From: Klebsiella pneumoniae
GTDB lineage: Bacteria > Pseudomonadota > Gammaproteobacteria > Pseudomonadales > Pseudohongiellaceae
Length of the DNA: 40,595 nt
NCBI GenBank assembly: GCA_945869725.1
Contig: CAMBPO010000024.1
Coordinates: 1 to 40,595, forward strand
Reading direction: 5' to 3'
A program made the translations under genes and the position numbers. This document shows, one piece after another, positions 1-9,680 of this stretch; within the stretch, counting starts at the first letter, position 1; the number at the start of each line of letters is the position of its first letter. A model generated the notes under the pieces. That model did no database searches. It saw nothing but the letters and a program-made list of their open reading frames with translations, and was not told the origin of the DNA.

Positions 1-77
1 ACGATGGTTTGCGTTTCGCTATTCGCGAAGGCGGCCGTACCGTTGGCGCGGGTGTTGTTGCCAAGATTATTAAGTAA
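1..77 (+). CDS. tuf: Elongation factor Tu, C-terminal end (partial)
   Basis: The window opens inside a gene whose last 24 codons (from base 3) read DGLRFAIREGG then RTVGAGVVAKIIK and a TAA stop. This is the highly conserved end of domain 3 of EF-Tu, the GTPase that delivers aminoacyl-tRNA to the ribosome. Its position just upstream of the S10 operon is the usual end of the str operon (rpsL-rpsG-fusA-tuf). The 5' part lies outside the window, so nothing can be said about the GTPase domain. Confidence 0.93.
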   Translation, partial: DGLRFAIREGGRTVGAGVVAKIIK

Positions 78-98
78 TCGGGCAAGAGTTTTGCGATG

Positions 99-130
99 AA
101 AAGAGGCGGCCTGCGGACGCCTCTTTTTTG
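99..130 (+). terminator. Intrinsic terminator of tuf
   Basis: AAAAGAGGCG (99-108) pairs with CGCCTCTTTT (118-127) around a 9-nt loop, and the run of T continues to 129. It lies 21 bp after the tuf stop. It should end the str-operon transcript and insulate the S10 promoter that follows. Confidence 0.88.
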
Positions 131-167
131 TAGGAAAGAACTAAATTACTAATTAAAGGTTTTGTTG

Positions 168-196
168 TTGACACTGGCGGGCTTCGGTCTTAGAAT
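168..196 (+). promoter_or_regulatory. Sigma-70 promoter of the S10 operon
   Basis: TTGACA (168-173) is a perfect -35 box. A 17-bp spacer separates it from TAGAAT (191-196), a five-of-six -10 box. It sits between the tuf terminator and rpsJ, giving a leader of roughly 80-85 nt. I see no strong hairpin in that leader, so a classical E. coli-style S10 leader with an L4-responsive attenuator is not obvious here. Confidence 0.82.
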
Positions 197-286
197 TCCG
201 TCTCCTTTTTTCAGGTACTCAAGAGCATTTTTAGCCTCACAAAAAGTAACTGATTAATTTAAAAAAGTTTTTGGAGAGTAGAGTAG

Positions 287-598
<312 letters not shown>

Positions 599-780
599 GG
601 GCTAAAATAACTAAGGGTTTTGTGTTAGACCGGTTTGTTTAATAGTAGCGAGAAATGATTCAGTAAAAAAATCACTGATAACAGCGAGCTCAACGGACAG
701 ATATTGTCCTGAAGCAGACATGGTGTAATGCGATAGCAGCCATAGCGGGTTCAAGCCCCGTACACGATGAGGTTCTAAAA
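599..780 (+). promoter_or_regulatory. Long structured rpsJ-rplC intercistronic region
   Basis: This 182-bp gap has no gene. It holds two clear hairpins. The first is GGACA/TGTCC (695-699 with 705-709, 5-nt loop). The second has stem GCGGG/CCCGT (745-749 with 757-761) and the seven-base loop TTCAAGC, which reproduces a tRNA T-arm including the G53-C61 pair. The second ends 7 nt before GAGG (769-772), the probable ribosome binding site of rplC. No complete tRNA can be folded: no 5' acceptor strand matches ACACGAT and no proper anticodon arm is present. I infer a leader-like regulatory RNA for rplC and rplD; the ligand is unknown. Confidence 0.55.
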
Positions 781-1434
781 ATGTCGATTGGTTTGGTCGG
801 TCGAAAGAGCGGCATGACCCGAATATTCACTGAAGCTGGCGAGTCTATCCCGGTAACAGTGGTTGAGGTCAGCCCAAACAGAGTTACTCAGCTCAAGACT
901 GAGGAAGTTGATGGCTATAGCGCTGTTCAGGTGACTGTTGGTGAGCGCAAGGCTTCCCGAGTAAGTCGTTCTGAGGCCGGCCACTTCGCCAAGGCTGGAA
1001 CAGGAGCAGGGCTCGGTCTGTGGGAGTTCCGCGCAGGTCAACAAGAGCTTGCAGATTTCAGCCCTGGCAGTGAATTGACAGTGTCAATTTTCGAGGCTGG
1101 TCAGAAGGTCGATGTAACCGGTACTTCAAAAGGTAAAGGTTACGCTGGTGCGATCAAGCGTCACAATTTCCGTATGCAAGATGCCACTCACGGCAACTCG
1201 CTCTCACACCGTGCCCCAGGTTCTATCGGCCAGTGCCAGACTCCAGGTCGGGTATGGAAAGGCAAAAAGATGGCTGGCCATCTTGGTGATGTGCGGGTAA
1301 CCACTCAGTCTCTAGAAGTAATTCGCGTGGATTCCGATAACAATCTCTTGATCGTGAAAGGTGCTATTCCCGGTGCGACTGGTTCGTGCGTGATAGTTCG
1401 TCCTTCCGTCAAGTCTGTCGGGTCTAGGGGGTAA
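781..1434 (+). CDS. rplC: Large ribosomal subunit protein L3
   Basis: L3 is an early assembly protein of the 50S subunit. Its long finger reaches the peptidyl transferase centre. The protein starts [16 protein letters not shown] and carries the finger signature around [30 protein letters not shown], which includes the glutamine region methylated by PrmB in E. coli. At 217 residues it is slightly longer than the E. coli protein (209). It starts after the structured intercistronic region and ends 3 bp before rplD, consistent with coupled translation. Confidence 0.97.
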   Translation: MSIGLVGRKSGMTRIFTEAGESIPVTVVEVSPNRVTQLKTEEVDGYSAVQVTVGERKASRVSRSEAGHFAKAGTGAGLGLWEFRAGQQELADFSPGSELTVSIFEAGQKVDVTGTSKGKGYAGAIKRHNFRMQDATHGNSLSHRAPGSIGQCQTPGRVWKGKKMAGHLGDVRVTTQSLEVIRVDSDNNLLIVKGAIPGATGSCVIVRPSVKSVGSRG

Positions 1435-1437
1435 GCG

Positions 1438-2061
1438 ATGATCGAAGTCAATCTTTCAAAGCTCGGTAACCAGTCCGGAGCGGCCACGGTTTCTGTATCA
1501 GAGGAAACGTTTGGCAAAGAATTCAACGAAGCCTTGGTTCATCAGGCCGTGGTGACGTACCTTGCGGGTGCTCGTCAGGGCACTGTGCAGCAGAAAACCC
1601 GTTCAGACGTTCGAGGTGGTGGGCGTAAGCCTTGGCGTCAGAAAGGTAGCGGTCGTGCTCGTGCAGGTACTACCCGTAGCCCGATCTGGCGATCAGGTGG
1701 TGTTACATTTGCAGCCCGCCCTCAGGATCACAGCAGAAAAATCAACCGTAAGATGTATCGTGGTGCTATGCGTAGCATCCTGTCTGAGTTGCTTCGTCAG
1801 GATCGCCTGATCGTTGTCGAGCACTTCACATTGGATTCACACAAGACCAAAGATCTCGCTAACAAACTTAAAGAGTTCGCTGTTGAAAACGTTTTGATTG
1901 TTGCAGATGAAGTCGCTGAAAACCTTTACCTAGCTGCGCGCAATCTACACAAAGTAGATGTGCTTGACGTAGCAGGCCTTGATCCGGTCAGTCTGATTGG
2001 ATTTGAAAAGGTGATCATGACTGTTCCTGCGCTTAAAAAAGTTGAGGAGATGCTGGCATGA
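1438..2061 (+). CDS. rplD: Large ribosomal subunit protein L4
   Basis: L4 lines the exit tunnel with an extended loop, visible here as the basic segment [18 protein letters not shown] plus the following RSPIWRSGG (about residues 59-85). In E. coli, L4 is also the autogenous repressor of its operon through the S10 leader. Whether that holds here is open, because the leader before rpsJ lacks obvious structure whereas the gap before rplC is structured. It has 207 residues and overlaps rplW by 4 bp (ATGA). Confidence 0.97.
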   Translation: MIEVNLSKLGNQSGAATVSVSEETFGKEFNEALVHQAVVTYLAGARQGTVQQKTRSDVRGGGRKPWRQKGSGRARAGTTRSPIWRSGGVTFAARPQDHSRKINRKMYRGAMRSILSELLRQDRLIVVEHFTLDSHKTKDLANKLKEFAVENVLIVADEVAENLYLAARNLHKVDVLDVAGLDPVSLIGFEKVIMTVPALKKVEEMLA

Positions 2062-2357
2062 ACCAAGCGAGACTGTATTCCGTTATCGTAGGCCCGCATA
2101 TTTCTGAGAAGGCTGCCATCATGGCTGAGAAGCGCAATCAAATTGCCTTCCGTGTTGCTAATGATGCTACCAAACCGGAGATTCGCGAGGCGATCGAGAA
2201 GTTATTCAACGTCACGGTTGAAGATCTTCAGGTGCTGAATGTGAAGGGCAAAACCAAGCGCACTTCACGCGGCAAGATTCGTCAAAAATCAAACTGGAAA
2301 AAGGCTTACGTCAAGCTTGCGCAGGGTCAGGAAATTGACTTTGCAACAGCGGTGTAA
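2058..2357 (+). CDS. rplW: Large ribosomal subunit protein L23
   Basis: L23 sits at the tunnel exit and is the docking site for trigger factor and the signal recognition particle. The protein has 99 residues. It shows the family motif SEKA near the N-terminus ([19 protein letters not shown]) and the basic [25 protein letters not shown] segment, given here as the usual 23S rRNA-binding loop. Its ATG overlaps the rplD stop, so translation is probably coupled. Confidence 0.97.
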   Translation: MNQARLYSVIVGPHISEKAAIMAEKRNQIAFRVANDATKPEIREAIEKLFNVTVEDLQVLNVKGKTKRTSRGKIRQKSNWKKAYVKLAQGQEIDFATAV

Positions 2358-2372
2358 GGAAGGGTCGCGGTT

Positions 2373-3203
2373 ATGGCAGTCGTAAAATGTAAACCCACCT
2401 CGCCAGGGCGCAGGTTTGTCGTAAAGATTGTAAACAAAGAGCTGCATACAGGGGAGCCCTACGCACCTCTGGTCACCGCAAAAGCAAAAACCGGTGGTCG
2501 TAACAATGCTGGTCGAATCACCACGCGTCATGTCGGTGGTGGACACAAGCAGAAGTATCGAATTGTGGATTTCCGTCGTGATAAAGACGGTATTGTTGCC
2601 AAGGTTGAGCGTCTTGAATATGACCCTAACCGCACCGCAAACATAGCGTTGGTATTGTATGCAGACGGTGAGCGTCGATATATCATCGCGCCGGCAAAAG
2701 TAGCTGCTGGTGATACATTAGTTTCAGGACATGATGCGCCGATCAAGACAGGTAATTGCCTGCCTTTGCGTAACATTCCGCTAGGCAGCACTGTTCACTG
2801 CGTTGAAATGAAGCCTGGCAAGGGTGCGCAAATTGCACGCTCTGCCGGCGGTTCAGCCCAGTTGGTTGCAAAGGAAGGTAATCACGCGACTCTGCGTCTG
2901 AAATCAGGCGAGATGCGCAAAGTGTTGGCTGATTGTCGCGCAACTCTCGGTGAAGTTTCAAATTCTGAGCACAGCTTGCGCTCACTGGGTAAAGCTGGTG
3001 CCAAGCGTTGGCGCGGTGTGCGCCCAACAGTGCGCGGCGTGGCAATGAACCCGGTTGATCACCCGATGGGTGGCGGTGAGGGTCGTACTTCAGGTGGACG
3101 TCATCCGGTATCACCGTGGGGCGTTCCAACCAAGGGTTACAAGACCAGGACAAACAAGCGTACTACCAAGATGATCGTACGCCGTAGAAATGCGAGCCGA
3201 TAA
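2373..3203 (+). CDS. rplB: Large ribosomal subunit protein L2
   Basis: L2 is needed for subunit association and for a functional peptidyl transferase centre. It has 276 residues, the standard length. The N-terminal OB-fold part begins [15 protein letters not shown]. The C-terminal extension carries the diagnostic stretch [15 protein letters not shown] followed by [13 protein letters not shown], including the conserved histidine near residue 230. It lies 15 bp after rplW. Confidence 0.98.
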   Translation: MAVVKCKPTSPGRRFVVKIVNKELHTGEPYAPLVTAKAKTGGRNNAGRITTRHVGGGHKQKYRIVDFRRDKDGIVAKVERLEYDPNRTANIALVLYADGERRYIIAPAKVAAGDTLVSGHDAPIKTGNCLPLRNIPLGSTVHCVEMKPGKGAQIARSAGGSAQLVAKEGNHATLRLKSGEMRKVLADCRATLGEVSNSEHSLRSLGKAGAKRWRGVRPTVRGVAMNPVDHPMGGGEGRTSGGRHPVSPWGVPTKGYKTRTNKRTTKMIVRRRNASR

Positions 3204-3227
3204 GGCCTGACTACAGAGGAAATAAAA

Positions 3228-3503
3228 GTGCCACGTTCACTTAAAAAAGGTCCATTTATCGACCTTCATTTGATGAAAAAAGTGCAGACAGCGCGGGATG
3301 CTAATGATAAGCGTCCGATCAAGACTTGGTCGCGTCGCTCGATGATTTCTCCGGATATGCTCGGGTTGACTATTGCCGTGCATAACGGGCAGCAGCATGT
3401 GCCAGTGTTTATTTCCGAAGACATGGTAGGCCACAAGCTGGGCGAATTCGCGCTGACACGGAATTACCGTGGCCACGCGGCTGACAAGAAAGCCAAGCGC
3501 TGA
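3228..3503 (+). CDS. rpsS: Small ribosomal subunit protein S19 (GTG start)
   Basis: S19 is in the 30S head and contacts S13 and the intersubunit bridge. The 91-residue product reads [19 protein letters not shown], the family N-terminus. The start codon is GTG (3228-3230), placed after an AGAGGAAA ribosome binding site. No in-frame ATG would preserve the conserved PRSLKKGPF start, so GTG is certain in practice. Confidence 0.97.
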   Translation: MPRSLKKGPFIDLHLMKKVQTARDANDKRPIKTWSRRSMISPDMLGLTIAVHNGQQHVPVFISEDMVGHKLGEFALTRNYRGHAADKKAKR

Positions 3504-3520
3504 TTAGCGGGGATAATGAG

Positions 3521-3853
3521 ATGGAAGTTGTAGCAATATTGCGCGGCGCTCGGCTCTCTGCCCAGAAGGCAAGGCTGGTTGCTGATCAGATTCGCGGCAA
3601 AGCAGTAGAAGAAGCACTGCAACTGTTGACGTATAGCCCGAAAAAAGGCGCTGACGTCATCAAGAAAGTGTTGAATTCTGCAATCGCTAACGCGGAGCAT
3701 AATGAAGGGGCGGATGTGGATGAACTGAAAGTCTCCACTATCTATGTCGATGAAGGTATGAGCTTGAAGCGTATTCGTCCGCGTGCTAAAGGCCGCGCTG
3801 ACCGGATCGTTAAACGCACCTGCCACATTACCGTTAAAGTAGCCGATAAGTAG
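3521..3853 (+). CDS. rplV: Large ribosomal subunit protein L22
   Basis: L22 has a long beta-hairpin that forms part of the exit tunnel constriction and is a site of macrolide resistance changes in other bacteria. The 110 residues match the family. The hairpin is seen as [20 protein letters not shown] near the C-terminus, and the globular domain begins [20 protein letters not shown]. It lies between rpsS and rpsC with gaps of 17 and 9 bp. Confidence 0.97.
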   Translation: MEVVAILRGARLSAQKARLVADQIRGKAVEEALQLLTYSPKKGADVIKKVLNSAIANAEHNEGADVDELKVSTIYVDEGMSLKRIRPRAKGRADRIVKRTCHITVKVADK

Positions 3854-3862
3854 GAGATCAGG

Positions 3863-4531
3863 ATGGGTCAGAAAGTACATCCAACCGGAATTCGGCTTGG
3901 TATAGTTAAAAAGCACACTTCAGTTTGGTTTGCTGAAGGCAAAAATTATGCTGAGCATTTGCTTGTTGATTTGCAAGTTCGTGAATACATTCGCAAACAG
4001 TTGGCAAGTGCATCTGTTTCCCGGATTGATATTGAACGCCCGGCACAAACAGCTCGCATCACCATTCATTCTGCCCGTCCTGGTATCGTGATCGGTAAAA
4101 AAGGTGAAGACGTTGAAGTGCTGCGTGCAGCGCTGATCGCGAAAATGGGTGTGCCTGTGCACATCAATATCGAAGAAATTCGAAAGCCTGATCTTGATGC
4201 GCTGTTGGTAGCAGACAGCATTACCCAGCAGCTTGAGCGACGTGTAATGTTCCGGCGTGCGATGAAGCGTGCTGTACAAAACGCAATGCGCCAAGGTGCC
4301 GAGGGGATAAAGATCCAAGTCGGTGGTCGATTGGGTGGTGCTGAGATTGCTCGGACAGAGTGGTATCGTGAGGGTCGCGTTCCGCTTCATACGCTGCGAG
4401 CTGACATTGACTATGCTACGTCGGAAGCCAGCACAACTTACGGGATTATTGGCGTTAAGGTCTGGATTTTCAAAGGCGAAATCCTGGATCTGAAGGAAGT
4501 CCACGCGGCTCCGCAGAAAGCGACCAAGTAG
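3863..4531 (+). CDS. rpsC: Small ribosomal subunit protein S3
   Basis: S3 forms part of the mRNA entry channel and has helicase-like activity with S4. The type II KH domain is visible, with its GxxG-type loop in [16 protein letters not shown] (about residues 73-88). It is followed by the C-terminal domain with [19 protein letters not shown]. Length is 222 residues against 233 in E. coli; the C-terminal tail is simply shorter. The start [15 protein letters not shown] is canonical. Confidence 0.97.
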   Translation: MGQKVHPTGIRLGIVKKHTSVWFAEGKNYAEHLLVDLQVREYIRKQLASASVSRIDIERPAQTARITIHSARPGIVIGKKGEDVEVLRAALIAKMGVPVHINIEEIRKPDLDALLVADSITQQLERRVMFRRAMKRAVQNAMRQGAEGIKIQVGGRLGGAEIARTEWYREGRVPLHTLRADIDYATSEASTTYGIIGVKVWIFKGEILDLKEVHAAPQKATK

Positions 4532-4544
4532 AGGATAGGCCAAG

Positions 4545-4958
4545 ATGTTACAACCAAAGCGTACCAAATTTAGAAAGATGATGAAGGGCCGTAACCGTGG
4601 CTTATCTCATCGTGGCAGCAACGTTGATTTCGGCGAGTTTGGCTTGAAGGCAATCGGTCGTGGCCGACTGACGGCGCGACAGATCGAATCAGCCCGACGT
4701 GCAATGACCCGTCACGTAAAACGTGGTGGTAAGATCTGGATTCGAGTGTTTCCAGACAAGCCAATAACTCAGAAACCTCTTGAAGTTCGACAGGGCAAGG
4801 GTAAGGGAAGCGTTGAGTACTGGGTAGCCCAGATCCAGCCGGGTCGCGTTATGTTCGAGATCGAAGGGGTTGACGAGACCTTGGCGCGAGAAGCTTTCCA
4901 GCTCGCAGCGGCAAAGCTTCCGTTTGAGACCACTTTTGTTAGACGGACGGTGATGTAA
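4545..4958 (+). CDS. rplP: Large ribosomal subunit protein L16
   Basis: L16 organises the A-site tRNA elbow region of the 50S subunit. It has 137 residues, starts [19 protein letters not shown], and contains the [18 protein letters not shown] helix (here [20 protein letters not shown]) and the loop [17 protein letters not shown]. The arginine in the latter loop region is the one hydroxylated by YcfD in E. coli. Its last base is shared with the rpmC start (TAATG), indicating coupled translation. Confidence 0.97.
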   Translation: MLQPKRTKFRKMMKGRNRGLSHRGSNVDFGEFGLKAIGRGRLTARQIESARRAMTRHVKRGGKIWIRVFPDKPITQKPLEVRQGKGKGSVEYWVAQIQPGRVMFEIEGVDETLAREAFQLAAAKLPFETTFVRRTVM

Positions 4959-5155
4959 TGAAAGCCAGCGAATTGCGTGAAAAGTCAGTTGCAGAGCTCA
5001 ATGAGCAGCTTAATGGTCTGTATCGTGACCAGTTCAACTACAGAATTCAGAAGCGTACAGGTCAACTTGGTCAGACGCACCTGCTTTCTGTAGTTAAGGG
5101 TGACATCGCCCGTGTGAAGACCATCATTACTGAAAAGCAGAAAAGTGGATCCTGA
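4958..5155 (+). CDS. rpmC: Large ribosomal subunit protein L29
   Basis: L29 is a small helical-hairpin protein next to L23 at the tunnel exit. The 65 residues show the family pattern [18 protein letters not shown] then [17 protein letters not shown] and a final helix with a DIARVKTI core. It overlaps rplP by one base and is followed after 2 bp by rpsQ, so the three genes form a tightly packed block. Confidence 0.96.
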   Translation: MKASELREKSVAELNEQLNGLYRDQFNYRIQKRTGQLGQTHLLSVVKGDIARVKTIITEKQKSGS

Positions 5156-5157
5156 TT

Positions 5158-5436
5158 ATGTCACTTATTGAAACCAACGAAGTAAAAGCCGGTCGTACCG
5201 TTTCCGGTACAGTGGTCAGCAACAAGATGGACAAGTCCATTGTTGTGTTGGTCGAGCGCAGGGTTAAACACCCGGTGTACGGCAAGTTTATTACCCGCTC
5301 CTCCAAGCTACACGCTCATGATGAAAAGAACGAGTGCTGCGAAGGCGATAAGGTGACTGTTAAGGAAGTGCGTCCGATTTCAAAGACCAAAACCTGGGCT
5401 TTGATCTCTATCGATGAGAAAGCGGCGCAAGTCTGA
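5158..5436 (+). CDS. rpsQ: Small ribosomal subunit protein S17
   Basis: S17 is an OB-fold protein that binds 16S rRNA early in assembly. The core [20 protein letters not shown] and [19 protein letters not shown] are diagnostic. The product is 92 residues, a few more than E. coli S17 (84), owing to a short N-terminal extension ([12 protein letters not shown]). It ends the S10 operon; a 76-bp gap follows before rplN. Confidence 0.96.
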   Translation: MSLIETNEVKAGRTVSGTVVSNKMDKSIVVLVERRVKHPVYGKFITRSSKLHAHDEKNECCEGDKVTVKEVRPISKTKTWALISIDEKAAQV

Positions 5437-5512
5437 AAGGTCAGTTAATGTTTTTTTGACGCCATTTAGCGTTATTGCTTAAGCGACAGTTTTAAGGGTT
5501 CGGAGAGAATCG

Positions 5513-5881
5513 ATGATTCAGGTACAGTCATATTTAGACGTGGCAGATAACAGTGGTGCCAAGCGAGTAATGTGTATCAAGGTGCTCGGCGGCTCACATC
5601 GTCGTTATGCCCGCATCGGGGATGTCATCAAGGTAACAGTGAAAGAAGCGATTCCCCGAGGTAAGGTGAAGAAGGGTCAAGTGCTGTCGGCACTGGTCGT
5701 TCGCACCAAGAAAGGGGTTCGCAGAAGTGATGGCTCGCTGATTAAATTCGATGACAATGCTGCGATCCTGCTCAATAACCAGCAGGCGCCAATCGGTACT
5801 CGTGTGTTTGGGCCGGTGACTCGTGAACTGCGTACTGAAAAGTTCATGAGAATCATCTCCCTGGCACCGGAAGTGCTGTGA
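5513..5881 (+). CDS. rplN: Large ribosomal subunit protein L14
   Basis: L14 lies at the 50S interface and contacts L19 and helix 14 of 16S rRNA; in many bacteria it is bound by the silencing factor RsfS. The 122 residues start [20 protein letters not shown] and contain [20 protein letters not shown], both signatures. It is the first gene of the spc block. The preceding 76-bp gap has a TTGACG at 5456-5461 but no convincing -10 box, so transcription may simply continue from the S10 promoter. Confidence 0.97.
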   Translation: MIQVQSYLDVADNSGAKRVMCIKVLGGSHRRYARIGDVIKVTVKEAIPRGKVKKGQVLSALVVRTKKGVRRSDGSLIKFDDNAAILLNNQQAPIGTRVFGPVTRELRTEKFMRIISLAPEVL

Positions 5882-5903
5882 CAGATATTGAGGCCGCAAA
5901 AAA

Positions 5904-6215
5904 ATGCGTAAGATCAAAAGTAACGACGAAGTAATTGTTATCGCTGGAAAAGATAAAGGCAAGCGTGGTTCGGTGTCTCGTCTGGTTGGCGATAACAAAG
6001 TTATAGTCAGTGGAATCAACGTTATAAAACGACATACTAAGCCTAATCCTAATGCAGGAATAACAGGTGGTATCGTTGAGAAAGAAGCACCGATGGATAT
6101 TTCTAACGTTGCTATTTTCAACCCTGAAACTAGTAAGGCTGATCGAGTTGGCTTTCTCGTTGAAGACGGTTTGAAGAAGCGCGTTTATAAGTCCACGAAT
6201 AAAGTCATTGATTAA
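5904..6215 (+). CDS. rplX: Large ribosomal subunit protein L24
   Basis: L24 is an assembly initiator of the 50S subunit. The KOW motif is seen at the N-terminus ([20 protein letters not shown]), followed by [13 protein letters not shown] and the [11 protein letters not shown] stretch near the C-terminus. Length of 103 residues is typical. It is 22 bp after rplN and 20 bp before rplE. Confidence 0.97.
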   Translation: MRKIKSNDEVIVIAGKDKGKRGSVSRLVGDNKVIVSGINVIKRHTKPNPNAGITGGIVEKEAPMDISNVAIFNPETSKADRVGFLVEDGLKKRVYKSTNKVID

Positions 6216-6235
6216 CGGGAACGCAGGTCGCCAAC

Positions 6236-6802
6236 ATGGCTCAGTCGAAAGAATTTTATAAAAGTGACGTTATCCCCGCGCTGACCAAACAGTTCGGGTT
6301 TGACAATCCGATGCGGGTGCCACGAATTACAAAAGTGGTACTCAACATGGGTGTTGGCGAAGCTGTCGGCGACAAGAAGTTGCTCGATAATGCTGTTGCC
6401 GAAATGGTAATGATCAGTGGTCAGAAGCCGGTTATTACTAAGGCGAAGAAGTCGATTGCCGGTTTCAAGATCCGAGCAGGCTGGCCAATCGGCTGTAAAG
6501 TAACATTGCGCGGAGAGCGCATGTATGAATTTATTGACCGACTGGTGGATATTGCGATTCCACGAATCCGTGACTTTCGCGGGCTGAATCCAAAAGCATT
6601 TGACGGACGTGGTAATTACGCACTGGGTGTGACTGAGCAGATCATATTTCCTGAAATTGAATACGATAAAGTAGCAAAAGTTCGTGGAATGGACATCACG
6701 ATAACGACCACAGCGCAGAACGATGATGAAGGCCGTGCGCTGCTTACGGCAATGCGCTTCCCGTTCAAAACAATGGCAGTAAAAGCTGCAAAGGAGTCAT
6801 GA
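6236..6802 (+). CDS. rplE: Large ribosomal subunit protein L5
   Basis: L5 binds 5S rRNA and forms the central protuberance, touching the P-site tRNA. Signatures include [35 protein letters not shown] and [17 protein letters not shown]. At 188 residues it carries a 9-residue C-terminal tail (MAVKAAKES region) beyond the 179-residue E. coli protein. It is 1 bp upstream of rpsN (TGAGATG). In E. coli the S8 repressor acts at the start of this gene; I did not see a clear copy of that site. Confidence 0.97.
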   Translation: MAQSKEFYKSDVIPALTKQFGFDNPMRVPRITKVVLNMGVGEAVGDKKLLDNAVAEMVMISGQKPVITKAKKSIAGFKIRAGWPIGCKVTLRGERMYEFIDRLVDIAIPRIRDFRGLNPKAFDGRGNYALGVTEQIIFPEIEYDKVAKVRGMDITITTTAQNDDEGRALLTAMRFPFKTMAVKAAKES

Positions 6803-6803
6803 G

Positions 6804-7109
6804 ATGGCCAAGACCTCTATGATTGCTCGTGAGTTGAAAAGAACCGAGACGGTTGCAAAGTTTGCTGCGAAGCGCGCAGCTTTGAAAGCGATCCTCGCAG
6901 ATGTGAATGCCAGTGATGAAGTCAAGTGGCAAGCGCAGATTGCATTTCAGAAACTGCCGCGTGATGCCAGCCCGGTTCGTCAGACTAGACGCTGCCGAAT
7001 CACAGGCCGTCCACACGGTGTTTACAGAAAATTCGGCATGTGCCGTCACAAGCTGCGAGAAGCCGCCATGCGTGGTGACGTTCCCGGCCTGACCAAAGCT
7101 AGCTGGTAA
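6804..7109 (+). CDS. rpsN: Small ribosomal subunit protein S14 (long, zinc-free form)
   Basis: S14 belongs to the 30S head. The 101-residue length and the insertion before [20 protein letters not shown] identify the long form, which lacks the CxxC zinc ribbon of the short paralog. It ends GLTKASW as expected. It starts 1 bp after the rplE stop, so translation is coupled. Confidence 0.97.
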   Translation: MAKTSMIARELKRTETVAKFAAKRAALKAILADVNASDEVKWQAQIAFQKLPRDASPVRQTRRCRITGRPHGVYRKFGMCRHKLREAAMRGDVPGLTKASW

Positions 7110-7123
7110 GCGGAGTATCTAGT

Positions 7124-7519
7124 ATGAGTATGTCAGATCCAATAGCAGATTTGCTGACACGCATTCGTAATGCCCAGATGGCCAAACTGCCAATTGTCAG
7201 TTGCCCGTCATCCAAGGTGAAGCTGGCGATTTGTGAAGTATTACAGGACGAAGGTTATATCGGTAGTTTCTCGGTGGTTGCAGATGGTGCAAAAAGCCAG
7301 TTGACCGTCGATCTTAAGTACTACCAGGGGAAACCTGTTATTGAAGAAATCATCCGTGTAAGCAAGCCGGGACTTCGTCAGTACAAAGGTAAGGACGACA
7401 TGCCACGCAACCGTCAGGGGCTTGGTATAGTCATTGTCTCCACCAATCAAGGTGTGATGACAGAGAGGAAAGCCCGTGCCGCCGGTATCGGCGGAGAAGT
7501 TTTGTGCTCAGTATTCTGA
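7124..7519 (+). CDS. rpsH: Small ribosomal subunit protein S8
   Basis: S8 is a primary 16S rRNA binder and in E. coli the translational repressor of the spc operon. The protein starts [18 protein letters not shown] and ends with the signature [23 protein letters not shown]. It has 131 residues. The ATG at 7124 is followed two codons on by a second ATG, and either could be used; the first follows a GGAG (7111-7114). Confidence 0.97.
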   Translation: MSMSDPIADLLTRIRNAQMAKLPIVSCPSSKVKLAICEVLQDEGYIGSFSVVADGAKSQLTVDLKYYQGKPVIEEIIRVSKPGLRQYKGKDDMPRNRQGLGIVIVSTNQGVMTERKARAAGIGGEVLCSVF

Positions 7520-7559
7520 TGCACAACATTCTTTGATACAGCACATACAGAGCACGATT

Positions 7560-8093
7560 ATGTCCAGAGTAGCTAAAAACCCGATTACGTTGCCAAAGGG
7601 TGTTGAGACAGCGATTGCAGGAAGCGCAATCACTGTTAAAGGCAACAAGGGCAGCCTGAATACCATTCTTCACAACGATGTTCAGGTTGTTGTTGAAGCC
7701 GGTGTTGTGCAGGTTTCTCCAAAGAACAATTCCCGTCAGGCCGATGCGCTTGCAGGTACTTTCCGTGCCCTGATCAATAACATGGTTGTGGGGGTCACTG
7801 CCGGATTTCAGCGTAAGCTGACTCTGCAGGGTGTCGGATACCGAGCCAAGGCCCAGGGCGATGTGTTGAATATCGCAGTCGGGTATTCACATCCGATTGA
7901 CTACAAGTTGCCGGCTGGCGTAACTGCTGAAACGCCAACTCAGACCGATATCATTTTGAGCTCAACTGACAAGCAGTTGCTCGGACAGGTTGCATCGGAA
8001 ATCCGTAGATTCAGACCGCCGGAGCCTTATAAAGGCAAAGGTATTCGTTATGCGGACGAAAATGTGTACAGAAAAGAAGCGAAGAAGAAATAA
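7560..8093 (+). CDS. rplF: Large ribosomal subunit protein L6
   Basis: L6 sits near the sarcin-ricin loop and contacts translation factors. The 177 residues from the ATG at 7560 (MSRVAKNPITLPKGVE) match the family length exactly. The frame is open further upstream into rpsH, but the extension is not conserved. The C-terminal repeat contains the signature RRFRPPEPYKGKGIRYADE. The ribosome binding site is poor (AGAG at about -12), so coupling to rpsH 40 bp upstream may matter. Confidence 0.96.
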   Translation: MSRVAKNPITLPKGVETAIAGSAITVKGNKGSLNTILHNDVQVVVEAGVVQVSPKNNSRQADALAGTFRALINNMVVGVTAGFQRKLTLQGVGYRAKAQGDVLNIAVGYSHPIDYKLPAGVTAETPTQTDIILSSTDKQLLGQVASEIRRFRPPEPYKGKGIRYADENVYRKEAKKK

Positions 8094-8108
8094 ATAGGGC
8101 GTGACATT

Positions 8109-8459
8109 ATGAATGTTAAAAAGCAGGCTCGTATCCGTCGCGCACGACGTACCAGGGCAAAGATCTCAGAACTGGGTGTAAACCGATTGTGTGTTTACCG
8201 CACGCCCCGTCACATCTATGCACAAGTTATTGCGCCTACAGGTGATGTGGTGGTGGTAAGCGCCTCGACAGTAGAAAAAGAATTACGTGGCACTGCCACG
8301 GGCAATATTGAAGCTGCTGGCAAGATAGGCGCTCTGATTGCGGAACGTGCGAAACAAGCGGGCATCAGCAAGGTGGCGTTTGATCGCTCTGGTTACAACT
8401 ATCACGGTCGCGTAAAGGCTTTAGCTGATGCGGCACGTGAAGGCGGCTTGGAATTCTAA
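8109..8459 (+). CDS. rplR: Large ribosomal subunit protein L18
   Basis: L18 binds 5S rRNA together with L5. The 116 residues show a basic N-terminus ([19 protein letters not shown]), the [16 protein letters not shown] strand pair and the C-terminal [20 protein letters not shown] signature. It lies in the usual position between rplF and rpsE with gaps of 15 and 12 bp. Confidence 0.97.
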   Translation: MNVKKQARIRRARRTRAKISELGVNRLCVYRTPRHIYAQVIAPTGDVVVVSASTVEKELRGTATGNIEAAGKIGALIAERAKQAGISKVAFDRSGYNYHGRVKALADAAREGGLEF

Positions 8460-8471
8460 GGGTTTAAGACT

Positions 8472-8981
8472 ATGGCACTGAAAGACGAGGCGAGAAAGAA
8501 CGAAGAAGGTTTGCAGGAGAAGTTGATCCAGGTAAACCGTGTCGCCAAGGTAGTAAAGGGTGGTCGTATTTTCTCCTTTACTGCACTGACTGCAGTTGGT
8601 GACGGCAATGGTCGTGTTGGGTTCGGTCGCGGCAAAGCACGCGAAGTCCCTCTGGCTATTCAGAAGGCCATGGAAGCAGCCCGACGAAACATGATCTCTG
8701 TTTCACTTGATGGCACCACACTGGAGTATCCAGTGAAATCACGCCACGGTGCATCTAGGATTTACATGCAACCTGCATCAGAAGGTACCGGTATAATCGC
8801 CGGCGGTGCAATGCGAGCGATTCTTGAGCTTGCTGGTATTCAGAACGTACTGGCAAAGTGTTACGGATCAACTAATCCCGTCAACGTTGTTAACGCGACG
8901 TTTAAGGGCCTGAAGACAATGCGTGCTGCAGAAAGCGTTGCAGCTAAGCGTGGCAAAACACTCGAAGAGATTCTGGGTTAA
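8472..8981 (+). CDS. rpsE: Small ribosomal subunit protein S5
   Basis: S5 helps shape the mRNA entry site and influences decoding accuracy; spectinomycin resistance maps to its N-terminal loop. The double-stranded-RNA-binding part includes [16 protein letters not shown] and [18 protein letters not shown]. The C-terminal half has [19 protein letters not shown]. It has 169 residues, as is typical. Confidence 0.97.
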   Translation: MALKDEARKNEEGLQEKLIQVNRVAKVVKGGRIFSFTALTAVGDGNGRVGFGRGKAREVPLAIQKAMEAARRNMISVSLDGTTLEYPVKSRHGASRIYMQPASEGTGIIAGGAMRAILELAGIQNVLAKCYGSTNPVNVVNATFKGLKTMRAAESVAAKRGKTLEEILG

Positions 8982-8986
8982 TCGTT

Positions 8987-9175
8987 ATGTCCAAGAAAAT
9001 GATTAAAGTGACACTGGTTCGCAGTCCTGCGGGCCAGATGGAAAGACACAGACAGTGTGTAAAAGGTCTGGGTCTGCGTCGTATGCATCAGAGTGTGGAA
9101 GTTGAAGATTCCCCTTGTGTTCGCGGCATCATCAACAAAGTACGCTATCTGTTGCTTGTGGAAGGTGAGGAGTAA
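8987..9175 (+). CDS. rpmD: Large ribosomal subunit protein L30
   Basis: L30 is a small 50S protein. The 62 residues contain VTLVRSPAGQMERHRQCVKG and LGLRRMHQSVEVED, typical of the bacterial form, which is absent from some lineages but normal in gammaproteobacteria. It is 5 bp after rpsE and 3 bp before rplO. Confidence 0.96.
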   Translation: MSKKMIKVTLVRSPAGQMERHRQCVKGLGLRRMHQSVEVEDSPCVRGIINKVRYLLLVEGEE

Positions 9176-9178
9176 GTC

Positions 9179-9670
9179 ATGCATTTGAATACATTGAGCC
9201 CTGCTCCAGGCAGTAAACATGCGCCCCGTCGTGTGGGACGTGGTATCGGTAGCGGCCTCGGCAAGACCAGCGGTAAGGGGCATAAAGGTCAGAAGGCTCG
9301 TTCTGGTGGCACGGTTCGCCCTGGTTTTGAGGGCGGTCAGATGCCACTGCAGCGTCGATTGCCGAAATTTGGTTTTACATCACGTGTTGGTCGTATAACG
9401 TCAGAAGTGCGTACTAGCGAGCTGGCTTTGGTTGCAGGTGATATTGTCAACGTCGAAACCCTTCTCAGTGCTGGTGTTGTTACAAGCAGCATTAAACGCG
9501 TCAAAATCATGCTGTCTGGTGATGTCGCTCGTGCATTGACCATTGACGGTCTGCGGGTGTCCAAAGGCGCGAGAGCGGCCATTGAAGCAGCTGGCGGAAA
9601 AGTGATAGATCCGATTGTGCCAGCCCATGCTGGTAAGAAGAAGACCAAAAAAGTAGTAGTCCAGGGCTGA
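9179..9670 (+). CDS. rplO: Large ribosomal subunit protein L15 (extended)
   Basis: L15 is a late assembly protein of the 50S subunit. The Gly/Arg-rich N-terminal arm is clear ([19 protein letters not shown] then GQKARSGG), as is the core [18 protein letters not shown]. At 163 residues it is about 19 longer than E. coli L15 (144), mainly through a lysine-rich tail ([13 protein letters not shown]). It is 10 bp upstream of secY. Confidence 0.96.
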   Translation: MHLNTLSPAPGSKHAPRRVGRGIGSGLGKTSGKGHKGQKARSGGTVRPGFEGGQMPLQRRLPKFGFTSRVGRITSEVRTSELALVAGDIVNVETLLSAGVVTSSIKRVKIMLSGDVARALTIDGLRVSKGARAAIEAAGGKVIDPIVPAHAGKKKTKKVVVQG

Positions 9671-9680
9671 TCCATAAAAA

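Noticed and set aside
685..775. A complete tRNA gene around the T-arm-like hairpin
   Set aside because: Only the T-arm is present. No 5' acceptor strand complements ACACGAT, the upstream 4-bp ATGG/CCAT helix has a 16-nt loop, and no D-arm fits.
5437..5512. A separate spc promoter between rpsQ and rplN
   Set aside because: TTGACG at 5456-5461 looks like a -35 box, but the position 17 bp downstream reads TTAAGC, too poor for a -10 element. The short ACGC/GCGT stem is also weak.
7476..7559. An N-terminally longer L6 overlapping rpsH
   Set aside because: The frame is open but the extra residues are not part of the L6 family; the ATG at 7560 gives the exact family length.
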